From Oxalobacteraceae bacterium (lineage in GTDB: Bacteria > Pseudomonadota > Gammaproteobacteria > Burkholderiales > Burkholderiaceae_D): a stretch of DNA of 64,000 bases. A program made the position numbers and the translations under genes. The DNA lies in the NCBI GenBank assembly GCA_013284265.1, contig JABTBR010000003.1, positions 124,001 to 188,000 on the forward strand, given 5' to 3'. The first letter of the stretch is position 1. Each line of letters begins with the position of its first letter. A model generated the notes under the pieces. The model saw only the letters and a list, made by a program, of their open reading frames with translations, did no database searches and had not been told where the DNA came from. Below are positions 8,098 to 15,885 of this stretch, piece by piece.

Positions 8098-10326
8098 CTA
8101 TAGCTTTCCACTGAACGAAATAAACAACTGGCGCGGCGCACCCGACATCAGCGTGGCAAAATCGCCATGCGGGTCGCTATTGACGTAGCCATTGGTGCCG
8201 GCCGTGCTCAGGTAGCGCCGGTCGAACAGGTTCTCTACATTCAGCTGCAGTGTGGCCGACTTGAGCCAGCCCATGGCGGGCAGCCTGTAGCCGGCGCTCA
8301 GGCTCGCCACCCGGTAGGCCGGCACCTCGATATCGTTCAGATAAGTGTAATAGCGCTTGCCGGTGTACTTGGCGCCGGCGCGGCCGAACCAGCGCCCATG
8401 TTCGAAAGCCAGTTCGCTACTGAGCAGCACCCGCGCATTGTCCACCACCTGCTTGCCCGCCGCGCGCACCACGCCGTTGCCATTGGCGTCCCTGACGGGA
8501 CTGGCCGCGTCCAGATAGTCGGACTGGTAGCGCGCATCGTTCCAGGTGACGGCGTTGAACCAGGACCAGCCCGGCGCAGCCTTCCATACGGCGGCCGCTT
8601 CCATGCCGCGGCTGCGCACCTTGCCGACATTGACGAAGGTGCTGGGGCAGCCGGCGATGCCGCTGCAACTGGCCACGTTCAGCAGGCGGTCGCGAAAATC
8701 CGCATGGTAGAGCGATACCGAACCCTGTAGCGCGGGGCCGCGCAGGCGGTAGCCCGCTTCGATATTGGTCGAGGTTTCCGGCCGCAGCGCGGCGGCGCCC
8801 GCGTCGAAGGCGGCCTGGGTGGTGGAGAAGGGACCGGCGGTGCCGGGCTGGTAGGCGCGCATATTGCGGGCCAGCGACAGGAATACTTCGTCGCGCTGAT
8901 TGAAGCGGTAGTTGGCGCCCGCCTGCGGCAGGAAGTTGCGCGCCGCCGTCAGTGTTCCCTCGGCGCGTCCGGGCACCCGGTTGACGCCGACGATGCGGCT
9001 GTGCGGCGACTTGACGCCGCCATTGAGCTTGAGCCGGCCATCGGCCAGCAGGACGCTGTCGGCCAGGTACCACTGGTGCGTGGTGCTCAGGAAGTCCTGG
9101 CTGAAGGCGGTCCGGAAGGGGCCGGACAGCAGGCGGTCGCTGTCCTGCGGCCCGTCGACACTGTAAAAATTGCGGCTGACCTGATGGCTGCTGCGTTCCC
9201 GCCACAGGCCGGCGCTGACGGTATGGGCGCCCAGCGCCAGGCTCCAGTCGAGGATCAGTCCATTGCGCCGCAACTGGTATTCGGTGGTGCGGATGGACAG
9301 CGGCAGACCCGAAGGCGAGGCCTGGAACGGGGTGTACCAATGGCCCTGGCCGACGTTGCGGTGGTGGTAGAGACTCGCTGTCAGCGTGCCGGCGGCGTTG
9401 GGCGCCAGCTCCAGCGTGGCGCCGGCCAGGGTGTCGCGGCGGATGCCGCGGGCCAGGAAATAGGCGTCGTCGGCGGTGCTGACGCCGCCGCTGTACTGGC
9501 CGCGCGCGGCGGCCACGGCGCGCTGCCAGTCGGGCGCATAGTTGTCCCAGTCGTAGCCGAAGCGGCGCAGCAGGTCCAGCGACAGGTCGGCGTAGTCGAC
9601 TTCGTGGCGTTCGGAGCTGTTGACGAAGGCGCGCAACTGGTGCGCGCCCAGGGTCTGCGCCAGCGCGGCGTCGACCTGGTCCTGATTCTGCTCGCCCCAG
9701 CCCTTGGTCTTGCTGGTGCGCTGGCGCGTGGCGCTCAGGCTGGCCTTGCCGCCGTGTTCGGACAGGCCGCTGTCTAGCCGCAGGAAGGTGCGGGCGGTGG
9801 CGTCGCTGCCCAGGGTCTGGGTCCAGCGCAGGCCGGGTGCATCGGCGGGCTGCTGCGAGAAGAATTGCACCGTGCCGCCCAGATTGCTGGTGGAGGCGGT
9901 GGCCAGCTCGCCGGCGCCCTGCGACAGGGTGGCGCGCAGCAGATTGTCGGACGAGATCGCACGGCCGATGTGCAGGCCGTTATTGGGGCCGTATGTCATG
10001 TCCCCTAGCGGGATGCCATCGAGCGTGAAGCCGAGCTGGTTCTGCTTGAAGCCGCGCACGCTGATCTGGGTCGACCATTCGTAGGCGCCGAAGGGATCGG
10101 CCGACTGGAAGCTGACGCCGGGCAGCTTGTCCAGCGATTTGAGCGGACTGGTGCCGGGCAGTGCCTGCTCCAGTTCGGCCCGGCCCAGCGACTGCACCTG
10201 GCGGGTCTGGCCCTGGCCAAAGATGGTCACCACCTCGGGCGTCACAGCCGGTGGCTGGGCCTGGGCCCAGAGCGGGGTCAGGGCGGCGGCCAGCAGGCTG
10301 GCGGCGCGGGGCAGGGATGTTTGCAC
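8098..10326 (-). CDS. TonB-dependent outer-membrane receptor
   Basis: A 742-residue outer-membrane receptor. A signal peptide (to about residue 24, ending AQAQ) is followed by a plug domain at about 30-150 (LKSLDKLPGVSFQ, QISVRGFKQNQLGFTLDGIPLGD) and a large beta-barrel ending in an aromatic-rich strand (RQLFISFSGKL). Such receptors import siderophores, cobalamin, sugars or other ligands using TonB energy. The ligand cannot be told from the sequence. The start is a GTG at 10326. A divergent solute-binding protein begins 117 bases away, and the gap holds a near-perfect inverted repeat. No sigma/anti-sigma pair is adjacent. Confidence 0.92.
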   Translation of the reverse strand: MQTSLPRAASLLAAALTPLWAQAQPPAVTPEVVTIFGQGQTRQVQSLGRAELEQALPGTSPLKSLDKLPGVSFQSADPFGAYEWSTQISVRGFKQNQLGFTLDGIPLGDMTYGPNNGLHIGRAISSDNLLRATLSQGAGELATASTSNLGGTVQFFSQQPADAPGLRWTQTLGSDATARTFLRLDSGLSEHGGKASLSATRQRTSKTKGWGEQNQDQVDAALAQTLGAHQLRAFVNSSERHEVDYADLSLDLLRRFGYDWDNYAPDWQRAVAAARGQYSGGVSTADDAYFLARGIRRDTLAGATLELAPNAAGTLTASLYHHRNVGQGHWYTPFQASPSGLPLSIRTTEYQLRRNGLILDWSLALGAHTVSAGLWRERSSHQVSRNFYSVDGPQDSDRLLSGPFRTAFSQDFLSTTHQWYLADSVLLADGRLKLNGGVKSPHSRIVGVNRVPGRAEGTLTAARNFLPQAGANYRFNQRDEVFLSLARNMRAYQPGTAGPFSTTQAAFDAGAAALRPETSTNIEAGYRLRGPALQGSVSLYHADFRDRLLNVASCSGIAGCPSTFVNVGKVRSRGMEAAAVWKAAPGWSWFNAVTWNDARYQSDYLDAASPVRDANGNGVVRAAGKQVVDNARVLLSSELAFEHGRWFGRAGAKYTGKRYYTYLNDIEVPAYRVASLSAGYRLPAMGWLKSATLQLNVENLFDRRYLSTAGTNGYVNSDPHGDFATLMSGAPRQLFISFSGKL

Positions 10327-10372
10327 GGAAATCTTTCAGTTTCGCGCTGCGGGACGATCCCCATGGTATTCC

Positions 10373-10399
10373 CTTTCCGTATTGAAGTAATATGGAAAG
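10373..10399. promoter_or_regulatory. Inverted repeat in a divergent promoter region (candidate operator)
   Basis: CTTTCCGTATT (10373-10383) and AATATGGAAAG (10389-10399) match as an inverted repeat at 10 of 11 positions around a five-base centre. It lies between the divergent TonB receptor and solute-binding protein genes. The size and symmetry suit a dimeric repressor or activator that could control both. No regulator gene is adjacent. Confidence 0.45.
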
Positions 10400-10442
10400 T
10401 ATTCGGTGTTGCGTCCGCGCACCGCCCCCAGGAGATGCCTGT

Positions 10443-11210
10443 ATGCGCAAGCGCGCGACGCTGACGCTGCTCATGTTATTGCCGGTCGCCGCCGCGCGCG
10501 CGGGCGCGCAGGAGCGCATCCGCATCGCCATCGGTGAGATGCCGCCGGTGATCGGGGTGGGCTTGCCCCAGCGGGGCGTGGTGCCGGAGCTGATCGTGGA
10601 AATTTTCGGCGCGGCCGGCATCGCCGTCGATTTCGATTTTGTGCCGTGGAAGCGCGCCTATTCGCAGACCCTGGCCGGCCAGGTGCATGCCACCGCGCTG
10701 TGGGGCCACACCCCGGAGCGCGAAGCGCTGTTCGATTTTTCCGATACCGTGTTTACCGACGAGCTGGTGCTGTTCTACCGGCGCGACCAGCCGATCGCCT
10801 GGGATGGCAAGAGTAGCGAGGCGCTGCGCGGGCTGACCGTGGGTTTGCCGCTAGGCTCGGCCAAGGCACCGCTGCTGGCGCAGGCCGAGCGCAGCGGAGC
10901 GATCCGCTATGAGGTCAGCGGCGACAGCGCGACCAATCTGCGCAAGCTGCTGGCGCGCCGTTTCGAGGCGGTCGATCTGGCGCGCAGCGCCGGGCTGGCG
11001 CTGCTGCAGCGGCAATTTACCCCGGCCGAGCGGGCCAGGGTCGGGCACACGGTCAGCTATCAGCAGTGGCATTACTGCGTGATGTTTTCGCGGAAAACGG
11101 CCGAGTCGGCGCGCTACCTGGCGCTGTTTAACGCCGGCCTGCGCAGGCTCAAGGCCAGTGGCCGTTTCCAGCAGATCTGGGATGGTTTTCAGCGCGAGCT
11201 GGAGCGCTGA
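10443..11210 (+). CDS. Periplasmic solute-binding protein, SBP family 3-like, orphan
   Basis: A 255-residue exported protein. The ATG at 10443 starts a clear signal peptide (MRKRATLTLLMLLPVAAARAGAQ). The mature part has the family 3 layout: IRIAIGEMPPVIG, then VPELIVEIFGAAGIAVDFDFVPWKRAYSQTLAGQVHA, then LRGLTVGLPLGSA. No permease or ATPase is nearby, so it may work as a sensor accessory or with a distant transporter. It shares the PWKRAY signature and layout with the protein at 59474-60220. It is divergent from the TonB receptor. The ligand is unknown. Confidence 0.8.
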   Translation: MRKRATLTLLMLLPVAAARAGAQERIRIAIGEMPPVIGVGLPQRGVVPELIVEIFGAAGIAVDFDFVPWKRAYSQTLAGQVHATALWGHTPEREALFDFSDTVFTDELVLFYRRDQPIAWDGKSSEALRGLTVGLPLGSAKAPLLAQAERSGAIRYEVSGDSATNLRKLLARRFEAVDLARSAGLALLQRQFTPAERARVGHTVSYQQWHYCVMFSRKTAESARYLALFNAGLRRLKASGRFQQIWDGFQRELER

Positions 11211-11263
11211 GCAGCTTTGGGTTGAGGGGCTAATGCAGTTAAATTGAGCGTGCCGCCGCGCTG

Positions 11264-11367
11264 TTAGAACCCAAGGCAAAGAGCCGGGGGCCTGTCCCGC
11301 TGGGACAGGCGGGGCGCAGCCCCTCCCCGGACCCTGGGTCAGACCCCAGGGGTACGCCGTGGGTTTA
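11264..11367 (+). repeat. Intergenic palindromic element, long form
   Basis: Forward copy, nearly identical to the one at 7955. It starts TAGAACCCAAGGCAAAGAG, has the GCCTGTCCC/GGGACAGGC core and GGGGCGCAGCCCC, and ends TACGCCGTGGGTTTA. It lies between the convergent solute-binding protein and CDF exporter genes. Confidence 0.92.
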
Positions 11368-11419
11368 CGGGGCAGCCGGCAGCCCGCTGCCGCCGAATTT
11401 TTCTTGGCGGCCCTCGGCT

Positions 11420-12685
11420 TCAGTGCGCGGCCTCGCCATGCAGGCTGCAGGCGTGGGCGCTGCCGCCCTGGGTCACCTGCAGGGTGCTGTGGTGGATCGC
11501 GTATTCATCCTTCAGGCCCTGGGCGATCGCGTCGAGCTGCTGGTCGCCCGGATACCCGGCCGGCATCACCAGGTGCGCCGTCAGCGCCGTTTCGGTGGTG
11601 CTCATGGCCCAGATATGCAGATCGTACACCTCGCTCACGCCGGCGCGGCTGCCCAGGTAGGCGCTGACCTTGTCGGCGTCCACATTGTCCGGCACCGCCG
11701 CCATCACCAGCCGCAGCGACTCGCGCAGCAGCAGCCAGGTGCTGTAGCCGATCAGGACCACGATGGCGATACTGACCATCGGGTCGAGCCAGCGCCAGCC
11801 CGTGTACATCACCGCCAGGCCGGCCAGCAGCACGCCCAGCGAAATCGCGGCATCGGCCGCCAGATGCAGGTAGGCGCCGCGGATATTGATGTCGTCCTTG
11901 CTGCCGGCCATGAACAGCCAGGCCGAGAAACCGTTGACCAGGATGCCGACACCGGCCACCACCGACACGGTCAGGCCGACCACGGGCGCCGGATGCAGCA
12001 GCTGCTGCACGGCTTCCCAGGCGATCGCGCCGCAGGCGGCCATCAGCAGCATGGAGTTGAACAGCGCGGCCAGCATGGAACTGCTGCGCAGGCCGTAGGT
12101 ATAGCGGCCGTTGGGTTGGCGCTTGGCCAGGATCGCCGCGCCCCAGGCCAGCATCAGGCCCAGCACGTCGGACAGATTGTGGCCGGCGTCGGCCATCAGC
12201 GCGGTGGAGTTGGCCAGGAAGCCGTAGAAGAATTCCACCACCACGAACACCGCGTTCAGCGCGATGGCGATGGCGAAGGCGCGGCCCTGGCTGTTCGGAT
12301 CGCCGTGATGGTGGTGATGGTGGCCATGTCCGTGGCCATGTCCGTGGCCATGGTCGTGACCGTGGCCGTGCGCGTGGCCCTTGACCGCCGCCTGATCATG
12401 AGCGTGATCGTCGGCATGATCGTGGCCGTGGTCATGGTCATGGGCGGCGTGGCTGTGCGCTGCCTTGCTGGTCAGGGCCGCTTTCTGGCTGCTGCGGGGC
12501 AGCGGTGCGTGATCGTGGCCATGTTCGCCGGGTCCGTGATCGTGGCCGCAATCGTGCGGATGATCGTGGCCTTGCGCGCTGTGCTCATGTTCGTGTTCAT
12601 GACTGTGGCCGTGCTTCGCCGTGTGATCATCGTCGTGATCGTGCTGGCAGCCGTCGCCGTGCTGGTGGTCGTGGTGTTTGCTCAT
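11420..12685 (-). CDS. Cation diffusion facilitator exporter with a very His-rich N terminus
   Basis: A 421-residue CDF-family metal/proton antiporter. About the first 130 residues are extremely rich in His, Asp and Gly (roughly 45 histidines, including a run of six), a cytosolic metal buffer or sensor. Six membrane helices follow. The metal site is HxxxD in helix 2 (ADAGHNLSD) and HxxxD in helix 5 (HLAADAAIS), the zinc-type HD-HD arrangement. The C-terminal domain (about 330-415) has the usual dimer fold and ends in a His/Cys-containing tail. Its start overlaps the ArsR-family repressor by four bases, so expression is probably induced by Zn, Co or Cd. It resembles CzcD/ZitB; the exact metal is not settled. 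Confidence 0.92.
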   Translation of the reverse strand: MSKHHDHQHGDGCQHDHDDDHTAKHGHSHEHEHEHSAQGHDHPHDCGHDHGPGEHGHDHAPLPRSSQKAALTSKAAHSHAAHDHDHGHDHADDHAHDQAAVKGHAHGHGHDHGHGHGHGHGHHHHHHGDPNSQGRAFAIAIALNAVFVVVEFFYGFLANSTALMADAGHNLSDVLGLMLAWGAAILAKRQPNGRYTYGLRSSSMLAALFNSMLLMAACGAIAWEAVQQLLHPAPVVGLTVSVVAGVGILVNGFSAWLFMAGSKDDINIRGAYLHLAADAAISLGVLLAGLAVMYTGWRWLDPMVSIAIVVLIGYSTWLLLRESLRLVMAAVPDNVDADKVSAYLGSRAGVSEVYDLHIWAMSTTETALTAHLVMPAGYPGDQQLDAIAQGLKDEYAIHHSTLQVTQGGSAHACSLHGEAAH

Positions 12686-12999
12686 GCTTCGTGTCCATTG
12701 GCGGGTTCGGCGATGTGCTCCAGCATATCGCTCAGGACGTCGCTGATGTGGGCATCGGCGGCGGTGTAAAAGACTTGTTTGCCCTGGCGCTCGGATTTGA
12801 CGATGCGGGCGGCGCGCAGCAGGCGCAGATGGTGGCTGACCAGCGAGCCGCTCAGCTGCAGCGAGGCGGCGATGTCGCTGACGGCGATCGGCGTGCGCAG
12901 GCAGGCCAGCACGATGCGCAGGCGGGTGGGATCGCCCAGCAGGTGGAACAGGTCGGCCAGTTCGGCGATGGCCGGATCGGATTCGGGGTAGACGCTCAT
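12682..12999 (-). CDS. ArsR/SmtB-family metal-responsive repressor
   Basis: A winged-helix repressor with ADLFHLLGDPTRLRIVLACL, IAVSDIAASLQLSGSLVSHHLRLLRAARIV and the C-terminal pair DAHISDVLSDMLEHIAEP. This last segment has the D-x-H...H-x-x-E spacing of the alpha-5 zinc site (SmtB/CzrA type). The start used here is ATG at 12999. An in-frame ATG at 13026 would add nine residues but lies inside the operator. Neither has a clear ribosome-binding site. The gene overlaps the CDF exporter by four bases, forming a self-regulated metal-export operon. Confidence 0.88.
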   Translation of the reverse strand: MSVYPESDPAIAELADLFHLLGDPTRLRIVLACLRTPIAVSDIAASLQLSGSLVSHHLRLLRAARIVKSERQGKQVFYTAADAHISDVLSDMLEHIAEPANGHEA

Positions 13000-13005
13000 G
13001 AGGCT

Positions 13006-13031
13006 AACAAATGAATAGGTGTTCATATGTT
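13006..13031 (-). promoter_or_regulatory. ArsR/SmtB-type operator
   Basis: On the minus strand, AACATATGAA and TTCATTTGTT flank six bases and match as an inverted repeat at 9 of 10 positions. This contains TGAA-N6-TTCA, the known core of SmtB/CzrA-type 12-2-12 operators. It lies just upstream of the repressor start at 12999, ideal for autorepression of the repressor-exporter pair. Confidence 0.7.
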
Positions 13032-13036
13032 AGCAG

Positions 13037-13060
13037 AAAAAAACCCGGCTCAGGGTTTTT
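13037..13060 (-). terminator. Rho-independent terminator of the traL-traM-like pair
   Basis: On the minus strand, AAAAACCC pairs with GGGTTTTT around a six-base loop and is followed by further T residues. The stop codon of the TraM-like gene lies within the hairpin. It separates that operon from the metal operon only a few bases downstream. Confidence 0.7.
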
Positions 13061-13664
13061 GCATCTCGGCCTGGATCAGGCCGCGCGACTTGGGATCGAG
13101 CTTTTGCACCGCGCGCGCCAGTTTTTCGCCGTCGCGCAGGGCGGCCGTCTGTTCCGGCGTCAGCGCCTTGGCCTGGTACACCGGGGCCGGAATCGGCTGC
13201 GGCTTGAAGAGCAGCGCCTGTCCGCCCAGTACCAGCAGCGCGGACAGCACGGCGACGCCGGCCGCCGCGCCCAGCAGGCGCAGTTCACGGGGCGTCAGGG
13301 GGAATGCCGCAGCGGTGGCGGTGGCGTGCGCGGGACCGGCCGCAGGGGCGGCGCCGGCCTGGCCGGTGCCGCTATCGCCGCCCTTGGCGCCAGCGGCGGG
13401 GTCATGATCGAGGCCGATGCCGGCCATGCCGCCAGTGGCTGGGACACCGTTGTGGGCCGCGCCATTTGCGCCATTTGCGCCCGATGGCGCGCCGGCCCTG
13501 GCCAGCAGTTCATGCGAGGCCGCGTCGATGCGCGCCACATGGCGTTCCACCGCCTCGGCCAGCACCGCCTCGTTCAGGGCCACCAGGGCGAAGATCGGGT
13601 CGTCGGTATCGACCCGCACACCGGTTTTCTCAAATACCAGTGTGCGCAGCTTTTGCTGATCCAT
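13050..13664 (-). CDS. TraM-like conjugation protein (IncP type), orphan
   Basis: A 204-residue protein. The N-terminal segment (KLRTLVFEKTGVRVDTDDPIFALVALNEAVL) is helical and resembles the start of IncP TraM. An Ala/Gly/Pro-rich linker runs over about 58-122. One membrane helix (LLGAAAGVAVLSALLVLGG) is near residues 129-147, then a short C-terminal tail. It begins six bases after the TraL-like gene, the same order as traL-traM in the RP4 Tra1 region. RP4 TraM is shorter, mainly in the linker. No relaxase, coupling protein or mating-pair genes are nearby, so conjugation is doubtful. The name rests on the context and the N-terminal resemblance. Confidence 0.6.
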   Translation of the reverse strand: MDQQKLRTLVFEKTGVRVDTDDPIFALVALNEAVLAEAVERHVARIDAASHELLARAGAPSGANGANGAAHNGVPATGGMAGIGLDHDPAAGAKGGDSGTGQAGAAPAAGPAHATATAAAFPLTPRELRLLGAAAGVAVLSALLVLGGQALLFKPQPIPAPVYQAKALTPEQTAALRDGEKLARAVQKLDPKSRGLIQAEMQKP

Positions 13665-13670
13665 GGCCGC

Positions 13671-14399
13671 TTACCACTGGACTTTATCGAGCTGCTCGAA
13701 CAGGTCGCGGAACACGACCTTGATGCGCTGCTTTTCCATTACATTGAATTTTTCGCTCTCGCGCACCTCGTTGGCGGTCAGGCGCGCCGTGTTCATCTTC
13801 TTGATGTCGGCGCCGAAGGTGTCGTTGTTGCGCGCCGAGAGCACGATGCGGCCCTGCACCCGGGCGGCGTTGTCGGCATAGGTCTGCGATTCGGTGAACT
13901 GCTTGCCGGAGGCCGATTGCAGCAGGCCGAAATGCTCGTTCTCCCACAGCACCAGCGGCACGGTGGTGGACTTGGCGGTGGAGACGAAGCCCATCGCGGT
14001 ATCGTGCAGGGTGTCGCCGCCGCCGACGATGGTGTGGATATAGACCTTGCGGCCCGATTCCTGCAGCAGTGAGAAGCAGTCGTTTTCGATCAGGTAGCCC
14101 ATCAGCGGCGAGAAGGTATTGGCGCCGTTGTCGATGACGCAGTTGCCGTCTTCTTCCAGGATGTCGATCATCAGCGCGTCGAAACGCTTGGGGTCGATGG
14201 TGCGGCTGTCCGTCATCACGGGCACGTGCTTGACCTCCATCGCCTTGTAGCGCGAGAAGGTGGCGTTTTCCTGGTCGGTGTCGTAGCAGCGCAGCGGTGA
14301 CTCGTCCTTGCCGGCGATCCATTGCGCGAGGATGGTCGACACCAGGGTCTTGCCGATGCCGCCTTTGCCCTGAAGGATGAAATGTACCGTATTTTGCAT
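13671..14399 (-). CDS. TraL-like P-loop ATPase (IncP type), orphan
   Basis: A 242-residue ParA/MinD-related ATPase. HFILQGKGGIGKT is a deviant Walker A, followed by DTDQENATFSRYKAMEV, VIDNGANTFSPL and a C terminus FRDLFEQLDKVQW. This matches what I recall of RP4 TraL closely along its length, including the 'DTDxxNATF' and 'VIDNGAxxF' stretches; RP4 TraL is about 241 residues. The start at 14399 has a good ribosome-binding site (GGGAG), so the longer frame to 14432 is not used. It is coupled to the TraM-like gene. In plasmids TraL is an accessory transfer ATPase. Here the pair stands alone on what looks like the chromosome. Confidence 0.75.
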   Translation of the reverse strand: MQNTVHFILQGKGGIGKTLVSTILAQWIAGKDESPLRCYDTDQENATFSRYKAMEVKHVPVMTDSRTIDPKRFDALMIDILEEDGNCVIDNGANTFSPLMGYLIENDCFSLLQESGRKVYIHTIVGGGDTLHDTAMGFVSTAKSTTVPLVLWENEHFGLLQSASGKQFTESQTYADNAARVQGRIVLSARNNDTFGADIKKMNTARLTANEVRESEKFNVMEKQRIKVVFRDLFEQLDKVQW

Positions 14400-14498
14400 C
14401 GAATTACTCCCTGAGTCGGACTGGATAAACACGCTATTTCGCCAGAACTATACAGGGGGACGCCGCAACAGGCGAGGGGGACAGGCGCGCTTGATAAT

Positions 14499-14981
14499 TC
14501 AGTTAATGAAACGCAACAGACCCTGCAGCGCATGCGCCACACTTTGTTCGCGCACGGCCTGGCGGTCGCCGGCAAACACCAGCCGCTCGGTATGCACGCC
14601 ATCCTTGCCGGCCCAGCCGAAGCAGACCGTGCCCACCGGCTTGCCCGGCACCGCGCCGGTGGGGCCGGCGATGCCGGTGGTCGACACGGCCACATGGGCA
14701 TTGCTGGCGGCCAGCGCGCCGCTGGCCATGGCGCCGGCCACTTCCTCGCTGACGGCGCCGAGCTGGGCGATCAGCGCGTCGGGCACGCCCAGCAGGGCGC
14801 TCTTGGAGGCGTTCGAATAGGTGATGAAGCCGCAGTCGAACCAGGCGGTCGAGCCGGCCACTTCCGTCATCGCCTGGGCCACGCCGCCGCCGGTGCACGA
14901 TTCGGCGGTGGCCATCAGCAGGCCCTTGGCTTTCAGTGCCAGTCCCAGTTGGGTGGCCAGTTCGATCAGCTCGGTTGTCAC
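14499..14981 (-). CDS. pncC: Nicotinamide-nucleotide amidohydrolase (CinA C-terminal family)
   Basis: A 160-residue single-domain CinA-C/PncC protein that deamidates NMN to nicotinate mononucleotide in the pyridine-nucleotide cycle. The signature AESCTGGGVAQAMTEVAGSTAWFDCGFITYSN and the GIAGPTGAVPGKPVGTVCFG loop are present. The start is a GTG at 14981 preceded by AGGAG; the longer ATG frame to 15068 has no such site. The length is that of stand-alone PncC. It is divergent from the YfiR operon. Confidence 0.9.
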   Translation of the reverse strand: MTTELIELATQLGLALKAKGLLMATAESCTGGGVAQAMTEVAGSTAWFDCGFITYSNASKSALLGVPDALIAQLGAVSEEVAGAMASGALAASNAHVAVSTTGIAGPTGAVPGKPVGTVCFGWAGKDGVHTERLVFAGDRQAVREQSVAHALQGLLRFIN

Positions 14982-15264
14982 GGAAAACTCCTGGAGGCAA
15001 GGGTGGGGGGGCTTCACTGTACCATGCCGGTTTGGCCCTTGCCACCGTCCGCGCCAGGGGCGCGCCACTCAGCAGTAGGCTCAGGCAAACTAGCAAAAAA
15101 ACTCCCAGGCGTTTTGAAAAATGCGTACACTGGTTTTCGCAGCCGGGCCGCGGGCGAGGCACGCTGACCGCCTTCTCATATGCAAGTTAACGTGGACGCG
15201 GCTTGGGCGCGTACCGCGCGCCAGTGCGCGTACTTCCCGACCGCCATTCTCTGGCTGATACTTT

Positions 15265-15885
15265 ATGGTGTGTTCTGTGCATTCCTCCCTGTCAGCCGCA
15301 GTGCCTGCCGCCGCAGGCGCGCGACTGGCCCCGCCGCGGCGCGCCTTGCGGCTGCTGCTGGCACCGCTGTTGCTTGCGCTGAGCTTGCTGCCGCAACCGC
15401 TGGCGCAGGCCCAGAACGCGCTGGAGCGCCAGGTCAAGGCCGCCTTCCTGTACAAATTCGCCGGCTATGTGGAGTGGCCCGAGGGCAGCTTCGCCCGGGC
15501 CGATGCGCCGCTGGTGATCGGCGTGGCCGGCGCCGACGCGCTGGCCGAACAGCTCGAGCAGACCGTGGCCGGGCGCAGCGCCAACGGCCATCCGCTGCAG
15601 GTGCGCCGGCTGCAGCGCGGCGAGGCGCCGGCGGCCGTGCACATGCTGTTTGTCGGCGCCCTCGACAAGGGCGCGCTGCAGGAACTGATGGCGGCCAGCG
15701 CCGCGCTGCCGGTGCTGACCGTGTCCGATACCGAGCAAGCCTATGCGCTGGGCACCATCATCAATTTCGTCGTCGCCGAGGACAAGCTGCGCTTCGAAGT
15801 GGCGCTCAAGGCCGCCGCCACGGCGCGCCTGAAGATCAGCGCGCGCATGCTGTCGGCCGCGGTGCGGGTGCAGGGGGCGATATGA
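15265..15885 (+). CDS. YfiR-family periplasmic regulator
   Basis: A 206-residue exported protein of the YfiR/DUF4154 family. The N terminus is long and basic, followed by a hydrophobic signal segment (about 29-47, ending AQAQ). The mature part begins LERQVKAAFLYKFAGYVEWPEG, the family hallmark, with IGVAGADAL, VTVSDTEQAYALGTIINFVVAEDKLRFEV and KISARML. In Pseudomonas, YfiR binds the periplasmic domain of the diguanylate cyclase YfiN and restrains it. Here its stop overlaps the start of a histidine kinase (ATGA), so the kinase probably replaces YfiN as the partner. The start could also be slightly downstream. Confidence 0.88.
   Translation: MVCSVHSSLSAAVPAAAGARLAPPRRALRLLLAPLLLALSLLPQPLAQAQNALERQVKAAFLYKFAGYVEWPEGSFARADAPLVIGVAGADALAEQLEQTVAGRSANGHPLQVRRLQRGEAPAAVHMLFVGALDKGALQELMAASAALPVLTVSDTEQAYALGTIINFVVAEDKLRFEVALKAAATARLKISARMLSAAVRVQGAI

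Noticed and set aside
11423..12769. 448-codon plus-strand frame with many Val/Met opposite the CDF exporter
   Set aside because: The complement of the His/Asp/Gly repeats reads as Val/Met/Ala; it is an artefact of the His-rich region.
13050..14399. Active conjugation region
   Set aside because: No relaxase, coupling protein, oriT or mating-pair genes are visible around the traL-traM-like pair.
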